Below, in pieces: positions 1 through 8,133 of a stretch of DNA of 64,000 nt. A model generated the notes under the pieces. The model did no database searches, was not told where the DNA came from, and saw only the letters and a list, made by a program, of their open reading frames with translations. Position numbers and translations under genes: made by a program. The stretch is taken from assembly GCA_020636405.1 (NCBI GenBank), contig JACJXW010000006.1, positions 558,001-622,000 on the forward strand, given 5' to 3'. Each line of letters starts with the position of its first letter. Position 1 is the stretch's first letter. Source of the DNA: Lewinellaceae bacterium (GTDB taxonomy: Bacteria > Bacteroidota > Bacteroidia > Chitinophagales > Saprospiraceae).

Positions 1-684
1 GGCCTGCCCGACCGTGTGCCCATGGATATTGTATTTCATCCGGAAGACGAGAATACCCTCTTTGTGGCCTTCTCCGGTTTTGGGGCCCCGCACCTCTTTA
101 AAACAGAGGATGGCGGAGAATCCTGGTCCGCTTCCGACGACGGCCTGCCCGACCTGCCCACCAACGCCATTGCCATTGACCCTGAGCAGCCATCGGATAT
201 GTACGTCGGCAACGACCTCGGTGTTTACGCTTCCTTCGATGCCGGCCAGTCCTGGGAGCCTTATTCCACCGGAGTGGCTGAGGCCGTGATGGTTTACGAC
301 CTGGCTATTTCGCATTCCGCCCGCAAACTCCGGGCGGCTACACACGGCCTGGGTGTTTACCAAACAGACCTGCGGGAGATCGTCTCCACCGGGGAACAGG
401 TAAGATCGGGAAGAATACTGCAACAGAATTACCCCAACCCGGTGAAAGATCAGGCGGTTTTCCCCTTTGAGCTACCGGAAGCGGCGCAACTGAAGGTCCA
501 ATTGTTGAACAGCGATGGCCGGTTGATCCGCACCCTGGGCGAGGGACGCTTTGCGGCGGGCAAGCACCAGATGGAAGCCAATCTGGGCCCATTGCCGGCA
601 GGGGCCTACGCCTATGTCCTGGAGGGGCGTTTTCAAGGAAGCAGGCAGGCCATTCGCGAGGTAAAAACTTTTGTGAAAAATTAG
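1..684 (+). CDS. C-terminal part of a T9SS-secreted BNR/sortilin-like repeat protein (5' end outside window)
   Basis: The reading frame is open from base 1, so the gene starts left of the window; the first Met at 16 is internal. The visible part holds Asp-box/BNR-type turns (TEDGGESWSASDDGLP near codon 40 and SFDAGQSW near codon 80) typical of beta-propeller sialidase or sortilin-like exported proteins. The last ~90 residues, from ILQQNYPNPVKD onward, form a type A T9SS sorting domain (NYPNP, DGRLIRTL, LPAGAYAYVLEG), so the product is exported and attached or released through the type IX system. The substrate of the propeller cannot be told from this fragment. Confidence 0.85.
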   Translation, partial: GLPDRVPMDIVFHPEDENTLFVAFSGFGAPHLFKTEDGGESWSASDDGLPDLPTNAIAIDPEQPSDMYVGNDLGVYASFDAGQSWEPYSTGVAEAVMVYDLAISHSARKLRAATHGLGVYQTDLREIVSTGEQVRSGRILQQNYPNPVKDQAVFPFELPEAAQLKVQLLNSDGRLIRTLGEGRFAAGKHQMEANLGPLPAGAYAYVLEGRFQGSRQAIREVKTFVKN

Positions 685-691
685 CCATAGA

Positions 692-740
692 TGAGGTTTG
701 AGCCTTAGGAATGAGATTCCGGCCTATTGCTCAAACCTCA
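692..740 (+). terminator. stem-loop after the BNR protein
   Basis: A perfect 12-bp inverted repeat (TGAGGTTTGAGC at 692-703 and its complement at 729-740) with a 25-nt loop starts 8 bases after the stop codon. There is no clear T-tract, so termination is inferred from position. Confidence 0.45.
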
Positions 741-990
741 CTTTATACAATAAGAAGAGTACCGCTTTCGCCAGGCGGATTATGGCCTCAATATGACAAT
801 GTGTACAACCGGCAGCTTCACCCATTATTCGAGGGGCTTCTTGAGTGATTTAAAATGTTTAAAATCAATGACTTGAGGCATGGCCGGGAGTTCCGGAGGC
901 TTATTTTGCTCACCTGGGCCGATTATATAACCCTACCTAACATTCGGTATTAGGTCACAAATTTTGGTAATGCCTCCCAAAGTTTCGGTA
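741..990. other. non-coding stretch upstream of the iron-type operon
   Basis: No convincing ORF on either strand. The sequence is AT-richer than its neighbours. I see nothing else in it before the promoter that begins at 991. Confidence 0.5.
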
Positions 991-1021
991 TTGGTTTTTT
1001 TATCCCCATCCAATAGCTTTG
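991..1021 (+). promoter_or_regulatory. Bacteroidota sigma-A type promoter of the DUF4856-imelysin operon
   Basis: TTG at 991-993, 20 bases, then TAGCTTTG at 1014-1021, which matches the Bacteroidota -33/-7 consensus TTG-N19ish-TAnnTTTG. Transcription should begin around 1027-1030, leaving a ~38-nt leader before the ATG at 1067. Confidence 0.65.
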
Positions 1022-1032
1022 CATCGATCACT

Positions 1033-1051
1033 ATTTAGACTTAATCTAATT
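1033..1051. promoter_or_regulatory. candidate metalloregulator operator (palindrome at the transcription start)
   Basis: ATTTAGACTTAATCTAATT: half-sites TTAGA/TCTAA are perfect and six of seven outer pairs match across a 5-bp centre. It lies just downstream of the -7 box, where a bound repressor would block transcription. A Fur- or DtxR-like regulator is inferred from the metal-uptake nature of the operon, not from a known motif match. Confidence 0.4.
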
Positions 1052-1066
1052 TAACGCTCACTTCAT

Positions 1067-2167
1067 ATGAAATGTGTAAGATTTTTCAGTTTGCTGGCCG
1101 CGATCTTCATTTTCGTTTTTTCCTCTTGTAATAAAGACGAAGATAGCCTGGTGATCCCCGGGGCTTACAATTTTGAGAATGTAAACTACGACGGGCAGCT
1201 TCAGCGCCTGGCCATGTTGCTGGAAATAAAGAATTACATCACTACAGCCAATACGCCTGGAGTTGTACTTGACGCCGAGCGCCTGAAGGCGATGTATGCG
1301 AACGAAACCGCCAGGGCCGGCTGGCAGGGCGCCTATGATGCCTCTAAACAACTGAAAGGCAAGACATTCGAATTTCATCAGGGCCTGTTCGAACAGTTGC
1401 TGGAAGGCATCGCCCAGGCTAGTACCTCTGCCGTGCCTGGTGGACCCGGGCAAGCAGGGATAGTGGCCAGTAATGACGGGGGCAAGCAATATCTGTTCAA
1501 TGAAAATGGGGTAGAATACGCCCAACTGATCGAAAAAGGCCTGATGGGCGCCTGTTTCTATTATCAGGCTACTGCCGTATACCTGGGAGATGAGAAAATG
1601 AATGTGGACAATGAGACGGTGGAACCAGGTGAAGGGACGGCGATGGAGCACCACTGGGACGAGGCCTTCGGTTATTACGGGGTTCCCGTGAGCTTCCCAT
1701 CGACCCCCGAACCGGCATTTTTCTGGGGGGTGTATTCCAATCGCCGCGACCCTCAGTTGTCCTGCAACCAGAAAATGATGGATGCTTTCCTGAAAGGCCG
1801 GGCTGCTATTTCCGCTAAAAAACTGGAAGTTCGCGATGAGGCCATTGCCGAGGTTCGGGCCAACTGGGAGCTCATTTCCGGAGCTACGGCGATCAGCTAT
1901 ATCAACGCAGCGCTGGAAGAATTTGATGACTTCGCCCTGCGCGCCCATGCACTGTCGGAAGCCATTGCCTTTACCTATGCCCTGCAGTTCAATCCTGAGC
2001 GGAGTTTTTCTATAGAAGAGGCCAATCAGGCCCTGCGCCTCATTGGCGGCGGATCGGAGGATTTCTTTGAGATGAACCTCTATCAGGTGGAACCTGCCCA
2101 ACTGGAGCAGGCCCGCGAGATCCTGGCCAAAGGGCTGGGCCTGGAAGATAGGATGATGGATTTGTAG
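1067..2167 (+). CDS. DUF4856 domain lipoprotein
   Basis: A 366-residue exported protein with a signal sequence ending in FVFSSC (Cys21), so probably a lipoprotein. The rest fits DUF4856, a mostly helical family of Bacteroidota and Proteobacteria with no known biochemical activity, commonly found beside imelysin-like and TonB-receptor genes. Features include GVVLDAERLKAMYANE near the N-terminus and an acidic C-terminus. The ATG at 1067 follows the promoter directly and gives a complete signal peptide. First gene of a four-gene set (DUF4856, imelysin, HTTM, TonB receptor). A role in binding or handling a metal at the cell surface is inferred from this company. Confidence 0.8.
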   Translation: MKCVRFFSLLAAIFIFVFSSCNKDEDSLVIPGAYNFENVNYDGQLQRLAMLLEIKNYITTANTPGVVLDAERLKAMYANETARAGWQGAYDASKQLKGKTFEFHQGLFEQLLEGIAQASTSAVPGGPGQAGIVASNDGGKQYLFNENGVEYAQLIEKGLMGACFYYQATAVYLGDEKMNVDNETVEPGEGTAMEHHWDEAFGYYGVPVSFPSTPEPAFFWGVYSNRRDPQLSCNQKMMDAFLKGRAAISAKKLEVRDEAIAEVRANWELISGATAISYINAALEEFDDFALRAHALSEAIAFTYALQFNPERSFSIEEANQALRLIGGGSEDFFEMNLYQVEPAQLEQAREILAKGLGLEDRMMDL

Positions 2168-2183
2168 CCCTCGCTACCCTCGG

Positions 2184-2205
2184 TACCTCCCCGCCGGGGG
2201 AGGTA
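2184..2205 (+). terminator. GC-rich hairpin between DUF4856 and imelysin genes
   Basis: TACCTCCCC/GGGGAGGTA, a perfect 9-bp stem with a 4-nt loop (2193-2196), followed by TGTTTT. It lies 16 bases after the stop codon. It may be a partial terminator or an mRNA-processing hairpin that sets the ratio of the first gene to the rest of the operon. Confidence 0.45.
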
Positions 2206-2264
2206 TGTTTTCGATCCGGCCACCTACTTAGGATTATAGCCAATTGATTTGACACCCAAAAAAA

Positions 2265-3389
2265 ATGTGTATGCTATCCAATCGCCAATTTAATCTATTG
2301 ACCTTTTTACTGGGAACCCTTTTGTTCTCTGCCTGTGATGAGGACAAAGGCGGCAACCCCTGCGAATCTGATTTTGACCAGAGGAGCCTCTTTATCAATG
2401 TCGCTGACAATATAGTCATTCCCGCCTACACCGAGTTGGCGGATGAACTGGCCACCCTCGGACTGGCTGCAGAAGCTTTTACACAAAACCCGGGCATCTC
2501 CCAACTGGAAAGCCTGCGGACTGCTTTCGAAAACGCTTACATCCGATGGCAGCAAGCCGCCCAGTTTGAGTTCGGGCCGGCAGAACAGCAGATGCTGCGT
2601 TCCCGGTTCAACAATTTCCCGGTGGATGTACAGGAGTTAGATGCCAAGGTACAGTCGGGCGATTTCAGCCTCGACAACCCCGATTCTTACAGCCAGGGAT
2701 TCCCGGCTCTGGATTATATCCTGTACGGTATTGCCGAAACCGATGCGATGGTTCTCGATCTCCTTTCCAGCCAGGAAGGATACCGGAACTACGTTCTGGC
2801 GATTACCGGAGATATGGAACAACGGGCCCAGGCGGTGCTGAAAAGCTGGAAAGAGGAAGGCTACCGGGAGGCCTTCGTTGAAAATACCGGTACTGCCGCC
2901 GGTACTGCACTGAGCTTGTTGATCAATAACCTGAATGAGCACTACGAGTTCATCAAAAGGGACAAGCTGGGTATTCCCTCAGGAGTAACCACCCTGGGCA
3001 TCACCTTTCCCGAAAAAGTGGAAGCCTATTATTCCGGTATTTCCCTGAACCTGGCGGAAGAAGCCCTTAACGCGGCGGAAGGCCTGTTCCTGGGGCGCAA
3101 TGTTCAAACCGGAGCTGATGGCCCTGGCCTGGACGACTATCTGCAGGCCGTGAATGCAACCAAGGAAGGGCAGAACCTGAGTACGTTGATCGAGGGGCAG
3201 TTCGATAAGGCGAAGGAAGCGCTCGGGCAGATCGCAGGCCCCCTTTCCTCTGCCATCGAAACGGACAACCCTGGTGTTGTAAATGCCTACAACGAAGTCA
3301 CCAAACAACTGGTCAACATCAAGACCGACATGCCTTCGGTGCTTTGTGTGGCCATCACTTATGTGGATAATGCCAGTGACTCGGATTGA
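2265..3389 (+). CDS. imelysin-like (M75 family) lipoprotein
   Basis: A 374-residue protein with lipobox LLFSAC (Cys24 from the first ATG; a second ATG at 2271 is equally possible). The body matches the imelysin/IrpA/EfeO-type helical fold: FINVADNIVIPAYTEL at the start of the mature protein, WQQAAQFEFGP and a conserved centre QGFPALDYILYG near residues 144-155. In classical imelysins this centre reads GxHxxE and is thought to bind metal; here it is GFPALD, so His and Glu are replaced. Peptidase activity is doubtful for the family. A periplasmic or outer-membrane iron-binding role is the usual inference and agrees with the TonB receptor two genes downstream. Confidence 0.82.
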   Translation: MCMLSNRQFNLLTFLLGTLLFSACDEDKGGNPCESDFDQRSLFINVADNIVIPAYTELADELATLGLAAEAFTQNPGISQLESLRTAFENAYIRWQQAAQFEFGPAEQQMLRSRFNNFPVDVQELDAKVQSGDFSLDNPDSYSQGFPALDYILYGIAETDAMVLDLLSSQEGYRNYVLAITGDMEQRAQAVLKSWKEEGYREAFVENTGTAAGTALSLLINNLNEHYEFIKRDKLGIPSGVTTLGITFPEKVEAYYSGISLNLAEEALNAAEGLFLGRNVQTGADGPGLDDYLQAVNATKEGQNLSTLIEGQFDKAKEALGQIAGPLSSAIETDNPGVVNAYNEVTKQLVNIKTDMPSVLCVAITYVDNASDSD

Positions 3390-3414
3390 GAGGGAATGAT
3401 GGAATGAATAGGAT

Positions 3415-4806
3415 ATGCAACACGATACTGTATACCAGAAGTTGATCAACGAACCAACGCGCATCGCCCCGCTCATCACTTTCCGCATCCTTTTCGGCGG
3501 ATTGATGATGGCCGGGGCCATTCGCTTTATGCTCAGCGGCTGGGTAGAACGGTTGTATGTAGAGCCTGGGTTCTTCTTTAAATTCTACGGTTTTGAGTGG
3601 GTGGCGCCTCTGGGGCAAACCGGAATGTATGTGCTATATAGCCTCATTGCCATCAGCGCCGCCATGGTTATGATGGGCCTGTTTTACAGGCCTGCCGCGG
3701 TGGTTTTCTTCCTGTCCTTTACCTACGTTGAACTGATCGACCTGTCCAATTACCTGAATCATTATTACCTCGTCTGCCTGCTGGCGTTTCTGATGATCTT
3801 TCTGCCCGCCCACCGGCGCTTCTCTCTGGATGTCCGGCGGCGGCCAGCGCTGGCGGTTACCCATGTGCCGGCCGGGGTGATCCACCTTCTGATGTTTCAG
3901 ATTGGCCTGGTGTATTGTTTTGCAGGTATTGCCAAGCTAAACCCGGACTGGTTGTTCCGGGCGATGCCTTTGGCCGTCTGGCTTCCTACCAAAGCGCACT
4001 GGCCCCTGCTAGGGCCGTTGTTCGAACAATCCTGGGTAGCCTATGCCCTTAGCTGGGCAGGCGCCTTTTATGACCTGACGATACCTTTCTGGCTGTTGTG
4101 GCGGCCCAGCCGCCCCTATGCCTATCTGGCCGTACTTGCCTTTCACCTGCTGACCAAACTCCTTTTTAATATCGGCCTGTTCCCTTTCATCATGATCTTC
4201 AATACCCTGATCTTTTTTCCGGCGGCATTCCACGAGCGGCTCCTGGGCAAGATTGGATACCAGGCCGGTGCAGTGCCGGCCCATTACGTATTCCCTTCGA
4301 TGGGTAGAAGGTTATTGCAACCGGCGCTGGTGTTTTATTGCTGTTTCCAGTTGCTTTTCCCGTTGCGGTTTTTGCTCTATCCGGGCAACGTTTTGTGGAC
4401 CGAACAGGGTTACCGCTTTGCCTGGCGGGTGATGTTGGTGGAGAAGATCGGGCAGGCAACTTTTTTCGTTCACGACCTCCATACCGGCCGGAAGGCGGAG
4501 GTGGACAACCGTCGATATCTGACGGAGTATCAGGAAAAACAGATGGCCATACAACCGGATATGATCTTACAGTACGCTTATTTCCTGAAGAAGGAATACC
4601 GCCGGGAATACGGGCTCGATTCGGCCGAAGTGACGGTAGACTGCTTCGTGGCCCTCAACGGGCGGGCCAGCCGGCGGTTCATCCGCCCCAATACCGGCCT
4701 TACCCGGTTGAAGGATGGCTTCCACCATAAGGATTGGATACTTCCGCACTCGGAAAAGGGCACGGTCCTTCCTACTGAGCGGACTCAAATAAACGAAAGA
4801 CAATGA
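3415..4806 (+). CDS. HTTM-domain membrane protein (vitamin K-dependent gamma-carboxylase-like)
   Basis: A 463-residue protein with a large polytopic membrane part (about residues 15-300: several hydrophobic spans including FRILFGGLMMAGAIRFML, YLVCLLAFLMIFLP and LFPFIMIFNTLIFFP) and a soluble C-terminal ~130 residues. The motif SNYLNHYYLVCLL and the overall pattern match the HTTM (horizontally transferred transmembrane) domain related to gamma-glutamyl carboxylase. Bacterial members have no settled reaction. The gene starts 25 nt after the imelysin stop and overlaps the TonB receptor by 4 nt (ATGA), so translation of the two is probably coupled. A role in modifying or helping the uptake system is inferred from this arrangement. 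Confidence 0.8.
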   Translation: MQHDTVYQKLINEPTRIAPLITFRILFGGLMMAGAIRFMLSGWVERLYVEPGFFFKFYGFEWVAPLGQTGMYVLYSLIAISAAMVMMGLFYRPAAVVFFLSFTYVELIDLSNYLNHYYLVCLLAFLMIFLPAHRRFSLDVRRRPALAVTHVPAGVIHLLMFQIGLVYCFAGIAKLNPDWLFRAMPLAVWLPTKAHWPLLGPLFEQSWVAYALSWAGAFYDLTIPFWLLWRPSRPYAYLAVLAFHLLTKLLFNIGLFPFIMIFNTLIFFPAAFHERLLGKIGYQAGAVPAHYVFPSMGRRLLQPALVFYCCFQLLFPLRFLLYPGNVLWTEQGYRFAWRVMLVEKIGQATFFVHDLHTGRKAEVDNRRYLTEYQEKQMAIQPDMILQYAYFLKKEYRREYGLDSAEVTVDCFVALNGRASRRFIRPNTGLTRLKDGFHHKDWILPHSEKGTVLPTERTQINERQ

Positions 4807-7256
4807 AAAAGAAATCGGCAGCAGCCTGTACATCTCCCTTATCGTTTTTAATGGTGGCCATTAGCCTGTTGTTCTTTGCCAATACTGTAGATGGGCAGTC
4901 CGCGATTTCCGGCCTCATTTTCGATACCGAGCAACAAAGACCGGTGGAGAAAGCAACGGTTTTTGTTCAGGAGACCGGCCAATTGGTGGAGGCCGATAAA
5001 GGCGGCCGGTTTGAGCTGCCTTCCCCCTCTACCGAAAAACTGACCCTGACGGTCTTTGCCGAGGGCTATACCACCCGTGTGATGGAGGCGGAAGCCAATG
5101 AGACGGGCGTCCTGGAGATCGGGATCAGCCCGTTGTCCATCGATATTGATGCCGTTGAGGTGAAAGTGGAGGCAGAAGCCTACGGATTACGCCGGCTCCG
5201 CAACGTTGAAGGTACCGCCATCTATGCCGCCAAAAAGAGCGAGGTGATCGAACTGGAGCATGTGCAGGGTAACCTGGCCGCCAACAATGCCCGTGAAGTA
5301 TACAAGGGAGTGGCCGGGTTGAACATATGGGAAAACGACGGCGCCGGCCTGCAGCTGGCCATCGGCGCCCGTGGGCTGGATCCCAACCGCACCTCCAACT
5401 TCAATACCCGGCAGAATGGTTACGACATCAGCGCCGATGCGCTGGGATATCCTGAAAGTTACTATACGCCGCCTGCCCAGGCCCTGCACCGCATCGAGGT
5501 GGTCAGAGGGGCCGCATCGCTACAGTACGGTACCCAGTTTGGCGGCCTGCTCAATTTTGTGTTCAAAAAAGGGCCGCAGGATAAGCCCTTTGAATTCACA
5601 ACCGAGAACACTTATGGTTCCTTTGGTATGTTCAATACCTTCAACAGTGTCGGTGGAACAAAAGGTAAGGCCAACTATTTCGGTTTTTACCAGTATAAGC
5701 GTGGAGACGGCTGGCGCCCTAATTCCGGTTTCAATCAACACACCGCCTTCGGAAACCTGAACATAAAAGCCACCGAGAAGCTCGACATCGGCCTGGAATT
5801 CACCCATATGAATTACCTGGCCCAGCAGCCGGGAGGGCTAGCGGATTTTGAGTTCGAACTGGACCCCCGTCAATCCAAGCGCGAGCGCAACTGGTTCCGG
5901 GTCAACTGGAACCTGGCGGCGCTGACCTTCGATTACCGCCTCTCGGAACGCACGCGCTTCAACCTGCGCAACTTCATGTTGGCTGCCGGGCGGGATGCCC
6001 TGGGCGAACTCGGCCCGATCAACCGGCCCGACCCCGGCAGGGAACGCGACCTGATCATGGGGGAGTACCACAACTTCGGTACGGAAGCCCGCATGCTGCA
6101 CCGCTATGCCCTGAACGGCCAGTATTCCACCTTCCTTGTGGGCGCACGGTATTACCGGGGGTTCACCCGTAACCGGCAGGGAGATGCCAACGACGGCAGC
6201 GGCCCGGACTTCGATTTCCTCAACCCCGAAGACCTGGAACGGTCCAGCTATGAATTCCCCAGCCGCAACCTGGCTGTTTTTGCCGAGAACCTGTTTAACC
6301 TCACCCCCCGCCTTTCTGTCACTCCGGGCATCCGAATGGAATACATCCGCACTGCCTCGGAAGGGTATTACAAGCAGCGGGTCTTTTCCGGCGGGCAGGT
6401 CATTTTCGAACAACGCCTGGAAGACGCTCAGGTCAACGAACGGTCCTTCCTGCTGATGGGTGTCGGGCTGGGCTATCAGTTGAAACCGGAACTGGAAGCT
6501 TACGCCAATTTTTCTCAGAATTACCGGGCCATCAATTTCAGTGACCTGGCCGTCGTCAACCCCAATCTGGTGGTAGACTCCCTTCTTCAGGACGAAAAAG
6601 GCTACAACATGGACCTCGGGTTACGAGGAACCCTGTTGGAAGGCCGCCTGCGTTTTGACCTCAGCGCTTTCTACCTGCGGTACAACGGCCGCATTGGCCT
6701 GTCGGAGATCACCGTTCCCGACCCCATCACCATCGAGCGGCAGGTGGCCTACCGGTCCAATATCGGCGATGCCCGCATTTTAGGCCTGGAGGCCTACGCG
6801 GAGGCGGATATATGGCGGCTGGCCTTCGGCGAGAAGGCGGAACCTTCTCTGCCCATTTTCATCAACCTGAGCCACCTCCGGGGCGAATACATCAGCGGAC
6901 AGCGCCAATTTATCGGAAATGAAGTGGAGCTTATTCCTCCTGTTTCGGTTAAAACCGGATTGGCCTTCCGCCTGAAGGGCCTGCGGCTGAGCTACCTTTA
7001 CACCTACGTACACCGCCATTACAGCGACGCTACTAATGCGGAATTCGTGGCCAACGCTACGCGCGGCGTCATTCCTTCCTACAGTGTGATGGACGCTTCC
7101 GCGAGCTACGAGTTCGGCCGCTACCGCTTGCAGGCCGGCGTCAACAATCTGATGGACGCCGCCTACTTTACACGGCGGGCGACCGCCTATCCGGGGCCTG
7201 GCATCATTCCGGCGGAGGGGCGAAGGTTTTACGTGGGGGTGCGGGTGAGGATCTGA
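4803..7256 (+). CDS. TonB-dependent outer-membrane receptor of the imelysin operon
   Basis: An 817-residue receptor: signal peptide to about residue 32 (ends DGQS), a CarboxypepD_reg-like beta-sandwich (SGLIFDTEQQRPVEKATVFV), then a plug domain (VYKGVAGLNIWENDGAG, then RIEVVRGAASLQYGTQFGG) and a 22-strand-type barrel ending in FYVGVRVRI. The plug and barrel resemble FecA-like siderophore or ferric-citrate receptors more than SusC (no SusD partner follows). It overlaps HTTM by 4 nt and is the last gene of the set. Substrate unknown; a ferric chelate or other metal complex is inferred from the imelysin partner. Confidence 0.88.
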   Translation: MKKKSAAACTSPLSFLMVAISLLFFANTVDGQSAISGLIFDTEQQRPVEKATVFVQETGQLVEADKGGRFELPSPSTEKLTLTVFAEGYTTRVMEAEANETGVLEIGISPLSIDIDAVEVKVEAEAYGLRRLRNVEGTAIYAAKKSEVIELEHVQGNLAANNAREVYKGVAGLNIWENDGAGLQLAIGARGLDPNRTSNFNTRQNGYDISADALGYPESYYTPPAQALHRIEVVRGAASLQYGTQFGGLLNFVFKKGPQDKPFEFTTENTYGSFGMFNTFNSVGGTKGKANYFGFYQYKRGDGWRPNSGFNQHTAFGNLNIKATEKLDIGLEFTHMNYLAQQPGGLADFEFELDPRQSKRERNWFRVNWNLAALTFDYRLSERTRFNLRNFMLAAGRDALGELGPINRPDPGRERDLIMGEYHNFGTEARMLHRYALNGQYSTFLVGARYYRGFTRNRQGDANDGSGPDFDFLNPEDLERSSYEFPSRNLAVFAENLFNLTPRLSVTPGIRMEYIRTASEGYYKQRVFSGGQVIFEQRLEDAQVNERSFLLMGVGLGYQLKPELEAYANFSQNYRAINFSDLAVVNPNLVVDSLLQDEKGYNMDLGLRGTLLEGRLRFDLSAFYLRYNGRIGLSEITVPDPITIERQVAYRSNIGDARILGLEAYAEADIWRLAFGEKAEPSLPIFINLSHLRGEYISGQRQFIGNEVELIPPVSVKTGLAFRLKGLRLSYLYTYVHRHYSDATNAEFVANATRGVIPSYSVMDASASYEFGRYRLQAGVNNLMDAAYFTRRATAYPGPGIIPAEGRRFYVGVRVRI

Positions 7257-7404
7257 TGATAAAATTTACTGCGTCGGCAAGCATTGATTGTTATCGAGGT
7301 GGAGCGCATCTCAATATCTACGCAGGCCGGGTTTTTTGGGGGGCTTGCAAAAAGGAACCTTTTTAATTAATTTGTGCTTCAACCCTAAATGGCTTTTACA
7401 CAAT

Positions 7405-7704
7405 ATGGCTGGAAAAAACGAGATATTGGATTTTTTACGAAGGGAGAAGGAAAACCTGCATCGTAAATTCCACCTGACAAAAATTGGGCTGTTCGGCTCT
7501 TATGCCAGAGACGAGCAGAAGGCTAACAGCGATATAGACCTAATCGTCGAATTTGAACCAGGAACGGAAAACCTTTATGAGATCAAGGAAGAGATCCGAA
7601 AGATTTTTCGGGATCAATTCCATTCCGAGGTCGATGTTTGCCGGGAAAAATACATTAAGCCCTACTATAAAGAACGCATATTAGAAGATGCTATCTTTAT
7701 CTGA
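7405..7704 (+). CDS. mntA: MntA-type nucleotidyltransferase antitoxin
   Basis: A 99-residue minimal nucleotidyltransferase. The start at 7405 (MAGKNEILDF) is preferred to an in-frame upstream start at 7288 because it gives the usual family length. The active-site motif GS-X10-DxD is intact (GSYARDEQKANSDID). In characterised HepT-MntA pairs the MNT protein adds AMP to a tyrosine of the HEPN toxin and silences it. The reading frame overlaps the following HEPN gene by 17 nt, the standard arrangement for this type VII toxin-antitoxin module. Confidence 0.85.
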   Translation: MAGKNEILDFLRREKENLHRKFHLTKIGLFGSYARDEQKANSDIDLIVEFEPGTENLYEIKEEIRKIFRDQFHSEVDVCREKYIKPYYKERILEDAIFI

Positions 7705-8041
7705 AAAAGACCGGGCGAATTTGCTGGCCATTTTGGAGGCTATCCAAAGGATTGACAAATACGTCGACGGGCTCGAAGATGCCGAAGCATTCTACCAAGA
7801 TGAACGAACTTTTGATGCTGCTCTGATGAATTTTGTAGTCATCGGGGAAACAGTGAATAAGCTTAGTGAAGAATTAAGAGGATATTATTCTCATGTCCCG
7901 TGGAGTAAGATTAAAGACTTCCGAAATATTATTGCCCACAATTATTTTGGGGTTGATGCAGAGGAAGTATGGCAGATCATTCATAATAACCTCCCCATCT
8001 TGAAGGGTGATGTTCAAAAAATATTAGAGGTATCCGGCTGA
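7688..8041 (+). CDS. hepT: HepT-type HEPN (DUF86) RNase toxin
   Basis: A 117-residue HEPN-domain protein. The catalytic motif RX4HXY is complete in RNIIAHNY (R-N-I-I-A-H-N-Y), which supplies the RNase residues and the tyrosine that MntA modifies in known pairs. It overlaps mntA by 17 nt and is followed by a strong hairpin. The pair lies between a TonB-receptor operon and an opposing gene. A second unrelated-looking copy of the same module is at 32687-33302. Confidence 0.85.
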   Translation: MLSLSEKDRANLLAILEAIQRIDKYVDGLEDAEAFYQDERTFDAALMNFVVIGETVNKLSEELRGYYSHVPWSKIKDFRNIIAHNYFGVDAEEVWQIIHNNLPILKGDVQKILEVSG

Positions 8042-8052
8042 ACCTTTTCATT

Positions 8053-8100
8053 AGTGTTTTCAGGGTCGTTGAATCAATTGGAAAAGACCCTGAAAACACT
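8053..8100. terminator. bidirectional terminator between hepT and the converging gene
   Basis: A perfect 15-bp inverted repeat (AGTGTTTTCAGGGTC at 8053-8067, complement at 8086-8100) lies between converging genes. The TTTT/AAAA arms give short U-runs in both directions. Confidence 0.65.
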
Positions 8101-8133
8101 CAACATGCCTTGTCCCCATTCCCCCATCAGCTA

